Source of the DNA: Candidatus Pantoea gossypiicola
GTDB lineage: Bacteria; Pseudomonadota; Gammaproteobacteria; Enterobacterales; Enterobacteriaceae
Assembly (NCBI RefSeq): GCF_008632075.1
Contig: NZ_VWVM01000004.1
Coordinates: 124,001-188,000, forward strand
Direction: 5' to 3'
Length of the DNA: 64,000 nucleotides
The translations under genes and the position numbers were made by a program. Below are positions 48,701-58,029 of this stretch, piece by piece; the stretch's first letter is position 1; every line of letters starts with the position of its first letter. Under the pieces are notes generated by a model. That model searched no databases and had not been told where the DNA came from. It saw only the letters and a list, made by a program, of their open reading frames with translations.

Positions 48701-49783
48701 CTATTCCTGCAGCTGAGTGAAGGTAAACGTGCCCGGCCTTACCCACTCGACGGTGTTTTCGTCCACGGTCGGCGTGACGTTGGCGGTGGGTTTTGCCAGC
48801 TCGTAATCCAGCACGCCATCGACGTCTGAAATCAGCGCACCCATCTGGCTGCGTATCGCCTCCTGACCGGGGATGAGCGCGTTAAACCACGTATTGAGGC
48901 TGGTTGTGATTGCGCCCTGTACCGCATCAAAGGTGACGCTCTCACTGATGCCGACCGCCGCCGTGACGTCCACGGTTTTGATGGTGGGAGCCAGCACCTT
49001 GCAGCCCGCCGCACCCGGACCGACCGGGCGGACGCTGTCGATATAGTCCTGCACGGCCTTCAGGGTTTCGGCTGACGGCAGACCGCCGGTCGCGGTGATG
49101 ACGACGTCGACCGTACCCAGCCCGCGCCGCAGCGGAAACACGTAAGCGCCACTGACGCCGTTCACCGACTCGGCCCAGACCTTGTAGTCGTGGGCGTTGC
49201 CACCCGCAGGTGGCTGGCGCATCACGTCCAGCAGACGTGCCAGCAGCTCGTCGTCGGTCTCGGTGTCCGTTGCGCCGGTCATGGTGACAACCGTCACGGC
49301 GCTGTCGATACCGGATGGCGCGGAGACCAGCGTACCGGTACTGCCTGCGGTCAGGTTGCCCGCCGTGCCGGTAGTGGTGGCCTTCGCGGCCACGGTGAGT
49401 GCGCCATCGCTGCCGGTCTTACCCGCCTCAGTGGTCTGGTACAGAGTGTCATTACCCTTAACCCGGAACTGAAGCCCGCTCGCTACAGTGGTTGCCGCCT
49501 TACCGGTCAGCGTGACGCTGCCGCCTGCGGCGGTGGCCTGCTTGCGGGTCAGACTGCGCAGGCGGGCGTGCATCTCCAGATACTCCGTGTCCGCTGTGTC
49601 CGGGAAAGCCTGACGCAGCGCCCATGCAACGTACTGGTACAGACCCCAGTGCGCTGAGGCTGTGGCGTTAGCCCGCACCCGGTAGTCGCTGTCGGAGTAA
49701 ACATCCGCATCCGGCAGCTGATTGCTGACCTCATCCAGGTAATTTCCGGCGATGTCGTCCTGTGACGGGATAGTTAACGGCAT
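48701..49783 (-). CDS. Baseplate protein J (Mu gp47-like)
   Basis: The 360-residue protein is a Baseplate_J family member: PSQDDIAGNYLDEVSNQLPD, the MHARLRSLTRKQATAAGGSV region, TDTETDDELLARLLDVMRQP, VFPLRRGLGTVDVVITATGG and a late C-terminal beta domain. It forms the baseplate wedge linking the hub to the fibres. Starts one base after the gp46-like gene ends. Confidence 0.92.
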   Translation of the reverse strand: MPLTIPSQDDIAGNYLDEVSNQLPDADVYSDSDYRVRANATASAHWGLYQYVAWALRQAFPDTADTEYLEMHARLRSLTRKQATAAGGSVTLTGKAATTVASGLQFRVKGNDTLYQTTEAGKTGSDGALTVAAKATTTGTAGNLTAGSTGTLVSAPSGIDSAVTVVTMTGATDTETDDELLARLLDVMRQPPAGGNAHDYKVWAESVNGVSGAYVFPLRRGLGTVDVVITATGGLPSAETLKAVQDYIDSVRPVGPGAAGCKVLAPTIKTVDVTAAVGISESVTFDAVQGAITTSLNTWFNALIPGQEAIRSQMGALISDVDGVLDYELAKPTANVTPTVDENTVEWVRPGTFTFTQLQE

Positions 49784-49784
49784 G

Positions 49785-50132
49785 TCAGCTCACCTTCACC
49801 GGATGTTCAAACGTGGCCACGTCACCCGTGGCCTGCGTAATGCGGACAGAAAGAGAGAGCCAGCCCGGCAGCTTCCGGGTTGCGGTGACCGAGATCGCCG
49901 TCGCGCGACCGTCCGTGATGAGCGGCGAGAGCGCCTGAAAGGCGTACTGCTCAGCCAGCGCGCGGGTCTGCTCCGTATCCTTACGGGGCAGCAGATGCAG
50001 CTTCGATCCCAAATCCTTATCAAAGAGCCAGCTTCCCAGCGGGGTCTTCAGGCGCATCTGTACGGCGTTCTCCAGGCCGGTAGTGCGTTTACCGTTATAG
50101 TCGCCTGTAGCCGGATCAATCATTCTGTCCAT
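49785..50132 (-). CDS. Baseplate wedge protein of the gpW/gp25 type (Mu gp46-like)
   Basis: The 115-residue protein reads MDRMIDPATGDYNGKRTTGL, followed by GSWLFDKDLGSKLHLL and LITDGRATAISVTATRKLPG, typical of the gp25-like lysozyme-fold wedge component. An ATG at 50123 is an alternative start, and the open frame extends further upstream to 50438 through non-family sequence. A 148-base GC-rich gap with a CCCGGC/GCCGGG hairpin (50244-50263) separates it from the spike gene. Confidence 0.82.
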   Translation of the reverse strand: MDRMIDPATGDYNGKRTTGLENAVQMRLKTPLGSWLFDKDLGSKLHLLPRKDTEQTRALAEQYAFQALSPLITDGRATAISVTATRKLPGWLSLSVRITQATGDVATFEHPVKVS

Positions 50133-50280
50133 GCCGGGCAGACTATCGCGCGCGCGTGAGGTGCGCCCGTTACGGGGGTGGAGTGGTGGTCTGTCTGTGA
50201 CGGGAGGTTTTAGTGCGGGAGCGGGATATGGGTGCGGAGATGGCCCGGCAGTGCTGCGCCGGGCTAAGGGCCGGACGGGA

Positions 50281-50946
50281 TTAACCCGCCTGCATCGGGC
50301 CGGAATCGCCGTCCGGGGTGGGATGGATGTGTTTATCAACCTCGACGCCGTTAATTTTGATGCTGAGGGAGCTGATCGAGCCGGAGGTATGGCTGATGCT
50401 GCCCGCAAAGCTGGCCGTCGCGCCGCTGCCGTTATCACCTGAAATGCTCATGCCGCCGCTGCCGGTGAGCAGCCCTTTGACGGTGGCGTTTTGTGAGGTG
50501 GAGAAGTCCGGCGTGTCGTATTCGGCTGACTCACTGGCGGTCACTTTCCACGTTTTACAGTCTGCAGTGAATGCATCACACGCCATGTGAATGGCTTTGC
50601 CGTTCTTCAGTGTAATACTGGCCCCGTCGCTGTTGTAGATGGACACCTCGCCCGGCTTCAGGGACTGAATGCGGTATTCACTGTGCTCTGTAGCCACGAC
50701 CACGCCGTGACTGGTGTCCCCGCCGACAGGCAGGATGATGGCCATTGCGCCTTCAGGCGGCACGGAGGTGATACCGAAATGCTGAAACACCTCAAGCGCC
50801 TGCAGAGTCTCGCCCTGCAGCCCGTCAAGCTGGGCGGTCATCACACCGCCCTCAGTGGTGATGCGCGAGATAACTGCGCGAAGAGGTCTGCGGATGCTGG
50901 CCAGCGCAGTGGCGATGCGCCGGTTGATGATGCCGGTGACGTCCAT
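50281..50946 (-). CDS. Baseplate spike protein V (Mu gp45-like)
   Basis: The 221-residue protein has an OB-fold start (MDVTGIINRRIATALASIRR, LPVGGDTSHGVVVA) and a repetitive beta-helical part (SIYNSDGASITLKNGKAIHM, SGSISSLSIKINGVEVDKHI) ending in HPTPDGDSGPMQAG, where histidines of the Mu spike tip bind iron. It punctures the outer membrane. ATGs and stops of neighbouring genes abut. Confidence 0.9.
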   Translation of the reverse strand: MDVTGIINRRIATALASIRRPLRAVISRITTEGGVMTAQLDGLQGETLQALEVFQHFGITSVPPEGAMAIILPVGGDTSHGVVVATEHSEYRIQSLKPGEVSIYNSDGASITLKNGKAIHMACDAFTADCKTWKVTASESAEYDTPDFSTSQNATVKGLLTGSGGMSISGDNGSGATASFAGSISHTSGSISSLSIKINGVEVDKHIHPTPDGDSGPMQAG

Positions 50947-52088
50947 CAGTTAATTTCCTCCCAGGTGTGATAGGTCGGCACCTGCTGTTTCCCTTTTTTC
51001 TTATGGCGGGAGCGCGGGTATGCATCCGGCGTCCAGATGCCGTCCTCTTTCAGGGTCAGCGTGGTAACCAGCTCCTGGCCGCGCCCGCAGCGGATGGTGC
51101 GGGCCATGATGAAATAGATTGCGTCGATGTCGTGAATGTCACTTCTGACCGCCACACGCTGGCCGGGCTGCCAGGCTGTTCCGCCGGATGTGCGCACGCC
51201 CCGGACGGTGGCCGTAATGGTCAGCGCCTTCAGGCGGGAATCCGAGAGGATTTTGCGGGCGCGGGCGGTGGCCATGTCGTCGGTGTCGGTGTCGCCCATC
51301 ACCTCGATAAAGGGGCGGTACAGCGTCATGCCGGTATCCGTCGCGGTGCCGTGCCGGTTGTGCACGCCATTGTGCTCGGGCGTGCCGTGCCCCTGGGAGA
51401 GGACGGTCACCTGCGAATAACGACCGGCGATGCTGGTCAGCTTACCGAGCTGCAGCAGGTTGCCGGTGCCGTCTTTCCGCATCACGAGCGAGTCCACGGG
51501 GGCGGCACTGTAGTCCGGGCCGCCGATAATCAGCGTACCGTCCGGGGCAATCCACGGCCAGAGGCCATTAACCTCGGCGACGTTCATCAGCGCACTCCAG
51601 GCGGTCTGGCCCGGCTGGATGCTGAACTTCTTCGGTGCGGTGCTTTTGTCGGCATGAATGGCGATTTTCGTGATGCCAGACGGCTTCACGATTTTATTTA
51701 TCACCTCAGCCAGCGTCATGTTTTCGGCGGTAAATATCGGTGCGGAGCAGTCAACCAGCGCACCGGCGTTGTCGCGACCGGCGAGGTTGAGTACGTGCCG
51801 GCCATTGGTAACGTCGTGATTGATGTCATCAATCAGCCCGGTCATCAGAATATCGCTGCCCGCACTCAGGACGGCGCGCGCGCCGGGGTGGACATCAGCG
51901 GGTGGGCGGGCCTCGTTAAGACCGATGCGGAGCGACCAGGCACCCGCTGGTGTCAGAAAAGAACTGTCGACGCTGGCGCTTTCCCAGTCGCTGTGGGTTA
52001 CGCCGCCCACGGTCAGGGTCAGGCGCTCATCGGCTGCCTTGGTTGTGTTACGGCTGTTTTTTGCTGTGGCGTTATTTTGCGTAGGCAT
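50946..52088 (-). CDS. Baseplate hub protein (Mu gpP/gp44-like)
   Basis: The 380-residue protein has the gp44 pattern: LTLTVGGVTHSDWESASVD, AGRDNAGALVDCSA, SIQPGQTAWSALMNVAEVNG, WIAPDGTLIIGGPDY and a C-terminal AWQPGQRVAVRSD. It forms the trimeric hub under the spike. It overlaps the N-like gene by 17 bases. A lysine-rich tail (RSRHKKKGKQQ) closes the protein. Confidence 0.9.
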   Translation of the reverse strand: MPTQNNATAKNSRNTTKAADERLTLTVGGVTHSDWESASVDSSFLTPAGAWSLRIGLNEARPPADVHPGARAVLSAGSDILMTGLIDDINHDVTNGRHVLNLAGRDNAGALVDCSAPIFTAENMTLAEVINKIVKPSGITKIAIHADKSTAPKKFSIQPGQTAWSALMNVAEVNGLWPWIAPDGTLIIGGPDYSAAPVDSLVMRKDGTGNLLQLGKLTSIAGRYSQVTVLSQGHGTPEHNGVHNRHGTATDTGMTLYRPFIEVMGDTDTDDMATARARKILSDSRLKALTITATVRGVRTSGGTAWQPGQRVAVRSDIHDIDAIYFIMARTIRCGRGQELVTTLTLKEDGIWTPDAYPRSRHKKKGKQQVPTYHTWEEIN

Positions 52089-53409
52089 AGAGAGTCATTC
52101 CGGGCTGAATATCATTAGGGTTGCCGAGGGATGGATTCAGACGCAGCAGCTCTCCGGCGCGGCTGGCGTCGGCGTACCACTCAAAGGCCAGCAGGTGCAG
52201 GCTGGTGCGGCGCGTGGCGGTGCGGGTGATAAGCGGCGGGCGTTGCTGAATCAGCGACACGGCCTGCCGCTGCAGGGTCAGGGCCAGCGTCTGCAGGTGC
52301 GTGATAATAGCGACATGGACACGACCGTCGGAGGTCAGGCCGCTGGCGCGCGCCTGTGCCTCAAGGGTCTGCAGCGCGGCACGCTGGCCGGTCAGGGCTT
52401 CCACAATCACGGCACGCACGTTGCCGGTGACCTGCTCAATCTGGGTGCTGGTCAGCGACGGCGTGCTGGCCTCGTTCTGCAGAACAGTGGCCGCAACCTC
52501 AGCCATCTCGCTCACGGCCACCAGGCGGACGGTGCGCGTCACCAGCTGCGTGTCGCTGTCGCGCACGGCGGTGACCTGACTCAATGGCAGCCGAAACGGC
52601 TTTGTGATGCTGGTGACGCTGCGATTCTGAACGTACTTCGCCGGGTAGCTGACGACGTGCTTCGCCAGACGGGTTACCTGCTGCCAGTCGGAGGTAACGC
52701 CGGTGCCGGTCAGGGTGAGCGTATCGCTGAAAGTGCTGACCAGGCTTTTTAAGTCACTGACCAGCGCGGCGGGCGTATCCAGCAGGTTGCTGACGCTGGC
52801 GGCGGTGCTCTGAATCTCTTCGCGCACACTGTCGAGCACGTACTCGCCTTCCGCGACGATGGTGTTGATGCGCTCAACGCCGTTTTCCAGCGTGCGCAGG
52901 TCGGTCATGGCGGTGCTGAAGGCCGAAGCGGCGCTGTCGAGCAGGCTGCTGCCGGTTGAGGTGATGCTCTGTGCGGCCTGATCGGCTGACGCAGCGGCGA
53001 ACAGCGCCTGCTCCTCGCCGGACTCAATAAACACCAGCTCGACGGTGACGGCGTCCATTGTCTCGGCCTGCTTCTCAATGCCCGCTTCCAGAAACTGCGC
53101 GCGCGGGATCGAACCGTAGACCGGGTGGATCAGCTCGCCGGGGCCGCTGGATTTAAACGCGGTTATAAGCGCCTTTAACTGCTGTTTCCAGTCATGACCC
53201 CAGAGAAAGGCGGTAATGCGGAAGTTGACCGGGTTCAGCCCCTGATCCTCGACAGTTGCGCCGTCGTGATATGGGTATGCATAGTTAACGGTGGTACGTG
53301 CCAGCGTGTCGCGGGTGGCCAGGCAGTCAAACTCAACGCCCCGGAAGGATGCCTGCATCAGGGTATCAATGCCCGCCAGCGCAGCGAGCTGGGAAATAAA
53401 GTCTGTCAT
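52072..53409 (-). CDS. Mu gpN-like protein (DNA circularisation N-terminal family)
   Basis: The 445-residue protein starts MTDFISQLAALAGIDTLMQA, followed by NYAYPYHDGATVEDQGLNPV and FLWGHDWKQQLKALITAF, and ends with a LysM-like ELLRLNPSLGNPNDIQPGMT segment. In Mu this tail protein sits in the baseplate and was once named for DNA circularisation. The start at 53409 overlaps the tape measure stop (ATGA); a longer frame would run inside that gene. Confidence 0.88.
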   Translation of the reverse strand: MTDFISQLAALAGIDTLMQASFRGVEFDCLATRDTLARTTVNYAYPYHDGATVEDQGLNPVNFRITAFLWGHDWKQQLKALITAFKSSGPGELIHPVYGSIPRAQFLEAGIEKQAETMDAVTVELVFIESGEEQALFAAASADQAAQSITSTGSSLLDSAASAFSTAMTDLRTLENGVERINTIVAEGEYVLDSVREEIQSTAASVSNLLDTPAALVSDLKSLVSTFSDTLTLTGTGVTSDWQQVTRLAKHVVSYPAKYVQNRSVTSITKPFRLPLSQVTAVRDSDTQLVTRTVRLVAVSEMAEVAATVLQNEASTPSLTSTQIEQVTGNVRAVIVEALTGQRAALQTLEAQARASGLTSDGRVHVAIITHLQTLALTLQRQAVSLIQQRPPLITRTATRRTSLHLLAFEWYADASRAGELLRLNPSLGNPNDIQPGMTLYAYAK

Positions 53410-55682
53410 GCGCCGTGCCTCCGGGCGTTCTGGTCCACATGCGTCTGGAACCATGACAGCAGCTGCTGCCCGTCGACGTGGACATTGACGCTCACCACAG
53501 GCGCGGGTTGCGCGGGAAGCTGCAGAACGGGCTGACCGCCGGGTGTTTTCTTCTCGCCGTTCCAGTTCTGCAGGTAGCTGAGTGCTTCAGCTGAGGTCTG
53601 ACGGGCGTTTACACCCTGATTGTGGTTTTTGAGGCGCGCCAGTTCGGCGGACTCATTCTTGCCGCTGACGGTGTCGGAGGGGATGATTAGTCCGGCAATA
53701 GTCATTGCCAGAGGGTTACCAATCAGGCCATCAGTGACCAAGCCTTTTCCACCGCTAACGGCTGCACCACCCAGTGTGCGACCACCTTTAATAAGCCAGC
53801 GTCCGAGAGACTTAAGCCATCCCGGTTTCCCGCCCGTCGCCTCAGCTGCATCCTCAGCCGCTTCAGCCACTGCCCCTGGGTTCCCACGTATGCGCCCCAG
53901 CAGCCCGCCGCCTTTGCCGCCGCCGGTAAGCAGGTCAGCGCCGCCCTTGACGATACCAAAAGCTGCAACCGTGGATAGCGCAATGGCCGCACCTTTCGCG
54001 GCGGTCGCCACTTTCGGGAATTCTTCGGCCAGCTCTGCTGCCTTTAACTCAATATTTCCCAGAACATCAGAAAGGGTCTTTGTGGCTGCATCACTGGCTT
54101 TCTCATCCTGCGTCTTGAGCTGCTGAGATTTATAATTGGCCGTGTCTTGCATAACGGCATAATCAATGTCTGTTGAGCGCTGTCCGGGCTTAAGGCTGAA
54201 CTGCTTCTCAACGTCTTTTGATATGGCGTCAAACTGATCCGTATTGCGCTCATAGCCCAGAAAAGCATTGGCTGACTGCTGGTTATGCAGGAACTTGCCA
54301 ATATTGTCGCGATGCTCTTCATCGATAGCGCGCTGAATATTTGTGCGCTGCTCAGGGGTGCTGGCTGCAGAGAGTTTTTTATTCAGCGCCAGTAGCTTAG
54401 GATCATGTCTGTCAACAGCCCTGACAAGATGCTCCAACGTATACAGCGCATTGTGACCCTGCTCAGCGTCGTGTGTTGCCATGCCCTGAAAGTCGAGACG
54501 ATGCCCGTTGATTCTGACCCGCTTTGCGCTGTTGTTCAGATTGGTGGATGACAACTCGGTGATCAGATCGTTGGTGTTAGTCGCACCTTCATCTGCATTA
54601 CCGGCGATGGAAGAGGCAACTTCATAAAGCGCCATCACATCCGCAAAGCCCTTTTGTCCCGTAAAGCCCGCACCGCGTGCGTTCTCCAGACCGCGTGGCG
54701 CTTCTCGCGCCAGCAATGACACATCTGCCTTACCGTGCTGTGAGGCTGTGGTGGCCGCATCAAGCGCGGCGCGCGCCTGTTCACCCTTAAAACCAAAGTT
54801 GTAGGTTGAGGTCATCAGCGAAGCGACGTCCGATGCGTCAGCCCCGGTTGCCGTGCTGACCTTCATCACTTCCGGGAGTGCGCCGTAAACATCACTGGTG
54901 CCCATCTTAGAGCGGCCCATAACCTCAGAAGCCGCCAGCGCGCTTTGTCGGTCGCCGCCGCCGTATTCCACCGCAGCATAGACATTATTTCTGAGGGCAT
55001 CGACTCCGGCTAAGCGTTCGCTTGCACTGTTTTTGTCGCGATAAAGGAAGTTGCTGGCCTGATGCAGCTCGCTGTCAAAATCACGCTGCTGGCCAATGGG
55101 GCGTCCCAGCACCATAGCTGCGCCCGACACTCCGGCAGCAATGCCGCCGATGGTCTTAAATGTGCTGGTCAGACGACTCTGGGTGCGCTCGGTCTCCCCC
55201 AGCTCACGGCGCAGCCTGCCGACCGTTGAGGTCATCTGTTCATAGGCGCGCTTCTGCTCAGTTGCGGACAGGACGCCGGACCGCTCAAGCCGGTTATAGG
55301 CGGCTGTCGTTTTCTGGATCTCACGCTGAATCTCGTGCTCGCTGCGGATTCCCAGCGCCATGTAAGCCTCGCGGGCGGCGTTGCGGCTGGTATAGCTGCG
55401 CACCTCGGCTTCGGCCATCTCCTTCTGCAGGCGGGTAATTTTCGCGGCTGCTTTTTCCTGAGCGCGGGACATCTCAGCGGCGCTGAGCGTGCCGCTGCGG
55501 GCAAGGCGGTTCAGAGAGGCTTCGGTCTGCTGGATGGCACGACGGATTTTGTGCTCGCTCTGCACGCCGAGGCGCTCGCGCGCCTCCTGCATGCGCGTCA
55601 CTTCATTGCGGATGCTTTTAATACCGGCGGTGGCGTTGTCCTTAACACCAATGCCAATCTGCGTGTCGAACGGACCTGCCAT
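53406..55682 (-). CDS. Tail tape measure protein
   Basis: The 758-residue protein has a coiled N-terminal third with three repeats of a QKTEAxLNRLxRSGxLSAxExxR-like unit, a conserved tape measure core (VMGRSKMGTSDVYGALPEVM, ATTASQHGKADVSLLAREAP), an alanine- and glycine-rich hydrophobic stretch (AATAAKGAAIALSTVAAFGI) and a TM-like segment near the C-terminus. It sets tail length and enters the host membrane on ejection. Its gene follows the frameshifted chaperone pair, the standard arrangement. Confidence 0.92.
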   Translation of the reverse strand: MAGPFDTQIGIGVKDNATAGIKSIRNEVTRMQEARERLGVQSEHKIRRAIQQTEASLNRLARSGTLSAAEMSRAQEKAAAKITRLQKEMAEAEVRSYTSRNAAREAYMALGIRSEHEIQREIQKTTAAYNRLERSGVLSATEQKRAYEQMTSTVGRLRRELGETERTQSRLTSTFKTIGGIAAGVSGAAMVLGRPIGQQRDFDSELHQASNFLYRDKNSASERLAGVDALRNNVYAAVEYGGGDRQSALAASEVMGRSKMGTSDVYGALPEVMKVSTATGADASDVASLMTSTYNFGFKGEQARAALDAATTASQHGKADVSLLAREAPRGLENARGAGFTGQKGFADVMALYEVASSIAGNADEGATNTNDLITELSSTNLNNSAKRVRINGHRLDFQGMATHDAEQGHNALYTLEHLVRAVDRHDPKLLALNKKLSAASTPEQRTNIQRAIDEEHRDNIGKFLHNQQSANAFLGYERNTDQFDAISKDVEKQFSLKPGQRSTDIDYAVMQDTANYKSQQLKTQDEKASDAATKTLSDVLGNIELKAAELAEEFPKVATAAKGAAIALSTVAAFGIVKGGADLLTGGGKGGGLLGRIRGNPGAVAEAAEDAAEATGGKPGWLKSLGRWLIKGGRTLGGAAVSGGKGLVTDGLIGNPLAMTIAGLIIPSDTVSGKNESAELARLKNHNQGVNARQTSAEALSYLQNWNGEKKTPGGQPVLQLPAQPAPVVSVNVHVDGQQLLSWFQTHVDQNARRHGA

Positions 55683-55685
55683 AGG

Positions 55686-55925
55686 TTATTTCCTGCGGGA
55701 ATGGCGGCGGCGCTTTTTGTCGCGCCGCCTGCTGACAAAGCGGACATTCTGGCCCCGCTGCTTCTTCAGCCAGGCCTTCGGGTCCTGAACGTGATCGAGG
55801 GCATCGGTCAGCCCCAGCAGCTCTACAGCGTTAAGCGCGCGGAGCTGGCTTTCGGTCCAGCCGTACTGTCCGAGCCGGAGACAGAGACAGCGGAAGTGAT
55901 GACGCTGGCGCTCATCTCTTTGCGC
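55686..55925 (-). CDS. Downstream part of the tail assembly chaperone, reached by -1 frameshift
   Basis: In the -1 frame relative to the gp41-like gene, translation continues from GCG at 55925 as AQRDERQRHHFRCLCLRLGQ, then YGWTESQLRALNAVELLGLT and a basic end (RRRDKKRRRHSRRK), stopping at 55686-55688. There is no good start codon of its own. The slippery A-AAA-AAG at 55925-55931 lies at the junction, giving a fusion of about 176 residues. Length and basic tail fit the GT/T-type chaperone extension. Confidence 0.8.
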   Translation of the reverse strand, partial: AQRDERQRHHFRCLCLRLGQYGWTESQLRALNAVELLGLTDALDHVQDPKAWLKKQRGQNVRFVSRRRDKKRRRHSRRK

Positions 55926-56215
55926 TTTTTTTTCAGATCGTCAGCGGCCTTCACCAGAATGGCAAAATCACTGCTGCTCAGCTCGTCGTGGAGCAGCTTA
56001 TAGGTGATCTGCTCAGCCGGGAGTGTGCCCAGTGCGGTCAGGCTGCGGGCAATAACCGCCACGCGAAAGCCGCTGTCAGGGATGCTGTCATCTTCCGACA
56101 CGTCGATTTCATCGCCCACGGTGGGCAGGCGCAGGGTGAAGTCGCGGTGCAGCTGGCCGCTGAACTCAATGCCGATATCCAGCGTGCCGCTGATGGTTTT
56201 GTTTCCGTTCATCAT
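55823..56215 (-). CDS. Tail assembly chaperone, short form (Mu gp41-like)
   Basis: The 130-residue protein reads TISGTLDIGIEFSGQLHRDF, TLRLPTVGDEIDVSEDD and SDFAILVKAADDLKKKRKEM. Tail chaperones of this kind are made as a short form and a frameshifted long form that wrap the tape measure protein during tail assembly. After KKKRK the in-frame tail (SASVITSAVSVSGSDS) is low complexity, which fits a by-product of the frameshift. Its start abuts the tube gene. Confidence 0.88.
   Translation of the reverse strand: MMNGNKTISGTLDIGIEFSGQLHRDFTLRLPTVGDEIDVSEDDSIPDSGFRVAVIARSLTALGTLPAEQITYKLLHDELSSSDFAILVKAADDLKKKRKEMSASVITSAVSVSGSDSTAGPKASSARLTL
55925..55931 (-). promoter_or_regulatory. Slippery heptamer A AAA AAG for programmed -1 frameshifting
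   Basis: Eight A followed by G (minus strand) in the frame AAA AAA AAG allow both tRNAs to re-pair one base back. A AAA AAG is a highly efficient slippery site in enterobacteria. It lies at codons 95-97 of the chaperone. Confidence 0.85.
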
Positions 56216-56592
56216 TATTCCTCAATGCAGTTAAGGGCGAAGCCGCTGATGCTGATGCGGGCCTCGTTGTCGACGCTGTACTGTTCACCCACCGTCGAGA
56301 CGGTAAAGTTCTGGTAGGTTTTGGTCAGGCCACCGCTGGCGGCATCTTCGGGATACAGGGTCAGTTTGGCGTCCACGATGTTTTCCCAGACAATGGTGCC
56401 GGTTTTCGGGATGACCGCCTCCAGCGTCAGGTTGTAGGTAGCGATGCCGTTCACATGCCCCTTTGCCCGCCCGGTGGAGTTCATGGTTTTCACCAGTTTG
56501 CGACCGGTATCGATGGTCGGGTTGACGCTCACAATTTCAATCTCGGTCCCGTTGACCTCAAGCACAATCGGGCCGACGTATACGTCACTCAT
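56215..56592 (-). CDS. Tail tube protein (Mu gpM-like)
   Basis: The 125-residue protein has the contractile-tail tube pattern: YVGPIVLEVNGTEIEIVSVN, GRKLVKTMNSTGRAKGHVNG and SISGFALNCIEE. It polymerises around the tape measure inside the sheath. Short gap (12 bases) to the sheath gene upstream. Confidence 0.9.
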   Translation of the reverse strand: MSDVYVGPIVLEVNGTEIEIVSVNPTIDTGRKLVKTMNSTGRAKGHVNGIATYNLTLEAVIPKTGTIVWENIVDAKLTLYPEDAASGGLTKTYQNFTVSTVGEQYSVDNEARISISGFALNCIEE

Positions 56593-56604
56593 GCTCTGCG
56601 CTCC

Positions 56605-58026
56605 TTAATACAGATAAATGGTGCCGGTCAGGATGTGCAGTCCGCGTACGACCGGGGCCGGAATGGTGGTATCAGCACGGGTGTCGTCCTGCGCGTTGCG
56701 TGTGACTGCCACCTGGTCCTTATAGGTGTCGACGTTCTCCACCATCTCCAGTCGCTCCAGCGCATAGAGCACGTCGAGCGTCTCCGAGCGGATCTGCAGC
56801 AGACGGCGGTCGGTCAGCTTGCCCCCGTTCGGGAAGCGCTGCGACATACGGGTGCGCCACGCCTTGCGCACGTAATCCAGGGTGCGGATTGTGTTGATAT
56901 CGAGCAGGGTCGGGTCGTCAATACCCTGGCTGTTCTTCACGTAATTACTGATGGCGCGCGTCAGCTGCACCTTACTGTTCACCACCTCAAATGGTGACAG
57001 GCCGTTGTGCAGCGCCTTCTCCATCTCGGTGCGCATCGGCCATGAGGCCTGCGGCGTGACGTCCAGCCCGGTCAGCACGGCATTGTCCAGCGGCTCAGAC
57101 GGGTCGTCCTCAGCGGCAATGATGGCCGCGTACACCGCTGCCAGAATGCCGTTGCTCAGCACCGAGGCCGGATGCCAGCCTGTGGTAATGCGCGCGGCGT
57201 TACTGGCGGTGGTGAGTGTGGTGCCGGTAGCCAGCGTGCCGTTCCAGCCGGTGACGCCGACCGCGCCGCGCTGCTCAATCGGGCCGGACACGTTCCCCAG
57301 ATGCTCTGACAGGGCGCTCAGGGCATCGGTGGTGCTGTACGGCATCACAATCAGCGTGTGACCGGCGCTGTAAATGGCGGTCAGCGCCAGCGTCACGTCC
57401 GGGTTACCTTCACCGCCCGCCATCGGACTGAGCACACCACTGACGCCGGTCGCGGTGATGGTCAGCGACAGGCCGATCTCGCTCCCGCACGCGCCTTTGT
57501 TCTTCGCGGTCAGGATAAGAGTGGTGCCTTTGCCTGCCGGGCTGTCGAGAGTCGCCCTGACCGGCAGGTCAGCTTCTGCCGCCATCGCCTCATGCAGGCT
57601 CTGCAGCAGGGCATTGGCGGTGCTGCCGTTCTTCACGGCCACGGCGACAGTTTTATCCCCCACCTGCAGGCGCACCTGGCCGGAACTGGTTGCCGGGCCG
57701 CTCAGGGTCAGCGCGCCGGTTGCGGCTACGCCCGCCTTGTCGTCGTCCAGTGCGCAGATGGCCAGCTGAATATTGCTGTTTGCACGAATGGCTGCGGCGG
57801 CCATCAGGTGCGCCTGTGAGCCGTGACCGAAGTACTGCGCCGCCTCATCGCTGCTGTAGACGTCGGTCGGCACCAGCGCCTTCACGGTGCCCGTGTCAAG
57901 ACGCTGCGCCAGAATCACCACGTACTGGTCGTCGGTGGCCAGCGTGCGGGAGCCGTTGGTGAAGTTGTAATTGACGTAGGTGCCCGGCACGCGGGTCGTG
58001 GTCGAAATCTCGTCGGTATCAGCCAT
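56605..58026 (-). CDS. Tail sheath protein (Mu gpL-like)
   Basis: The 473-residue protein starts with RVPGTYVNYNFTNGSRTLAT and contains KALVPTDVYSSDEAAQYFGH, LAICALDDDKAG, TTDALSALSEHLGNVS and a late TRMSQRFPNGGKLTDRRLLQ, the Mu/P2 sheath layout with the N-terminal linker, variable domain and conserved C-terminal core. It contracts to drive the tube into the host. Confidence 0.93.
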   Translation of the reverse strand: MADTDEISTTTRVPGTYVNYNFTNGSRTLATDDQYVVILAQRLDTGTVKALVPTDVYSSDEAAQYFGHGSQAHLMAAAAIRANSNIQLAICALDDDKAGVAATGALTLSGPATSSGQVRLQVGDKTVAVAVKNGSTANALLQSLHEAMAAEADLPVRATLDSPAGKGTTLILTAKNKGACGSEIGLSLTITATGVSGVLSPMAGGEGNPDVTLALTAIYSAGHTLIVMPYSTTDALSALSEHLGNVSGPIEQRGAVGVTGWNGTLATGTTLTTASNAARITTGWHPASVLSNGILAAVYAAIIAAEDDPSEPLDNAVLTGLDVTPQASWPMRTEMEKALHNGLSPFEVVNSKVQLTRAISNYVKNSQGIDDPTLLDINTIRTLDYVRKAWRTRMSQRFPNGGKLTDRRLLQIRSETLDVLYALERLEMVENVDTYKDQVAVTRNAQDDTRADTTIPAPVVRGLHILTGTIYLY

Positions 58027-58029
58027 GAC

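Noticed and set aside
50967..52118. Plus-strand open frame of 383 codons in the prophage
   Set aside because: Antisense to the gpP-like hub gene. Composition rich in G, R, V and A without recognisable domains.
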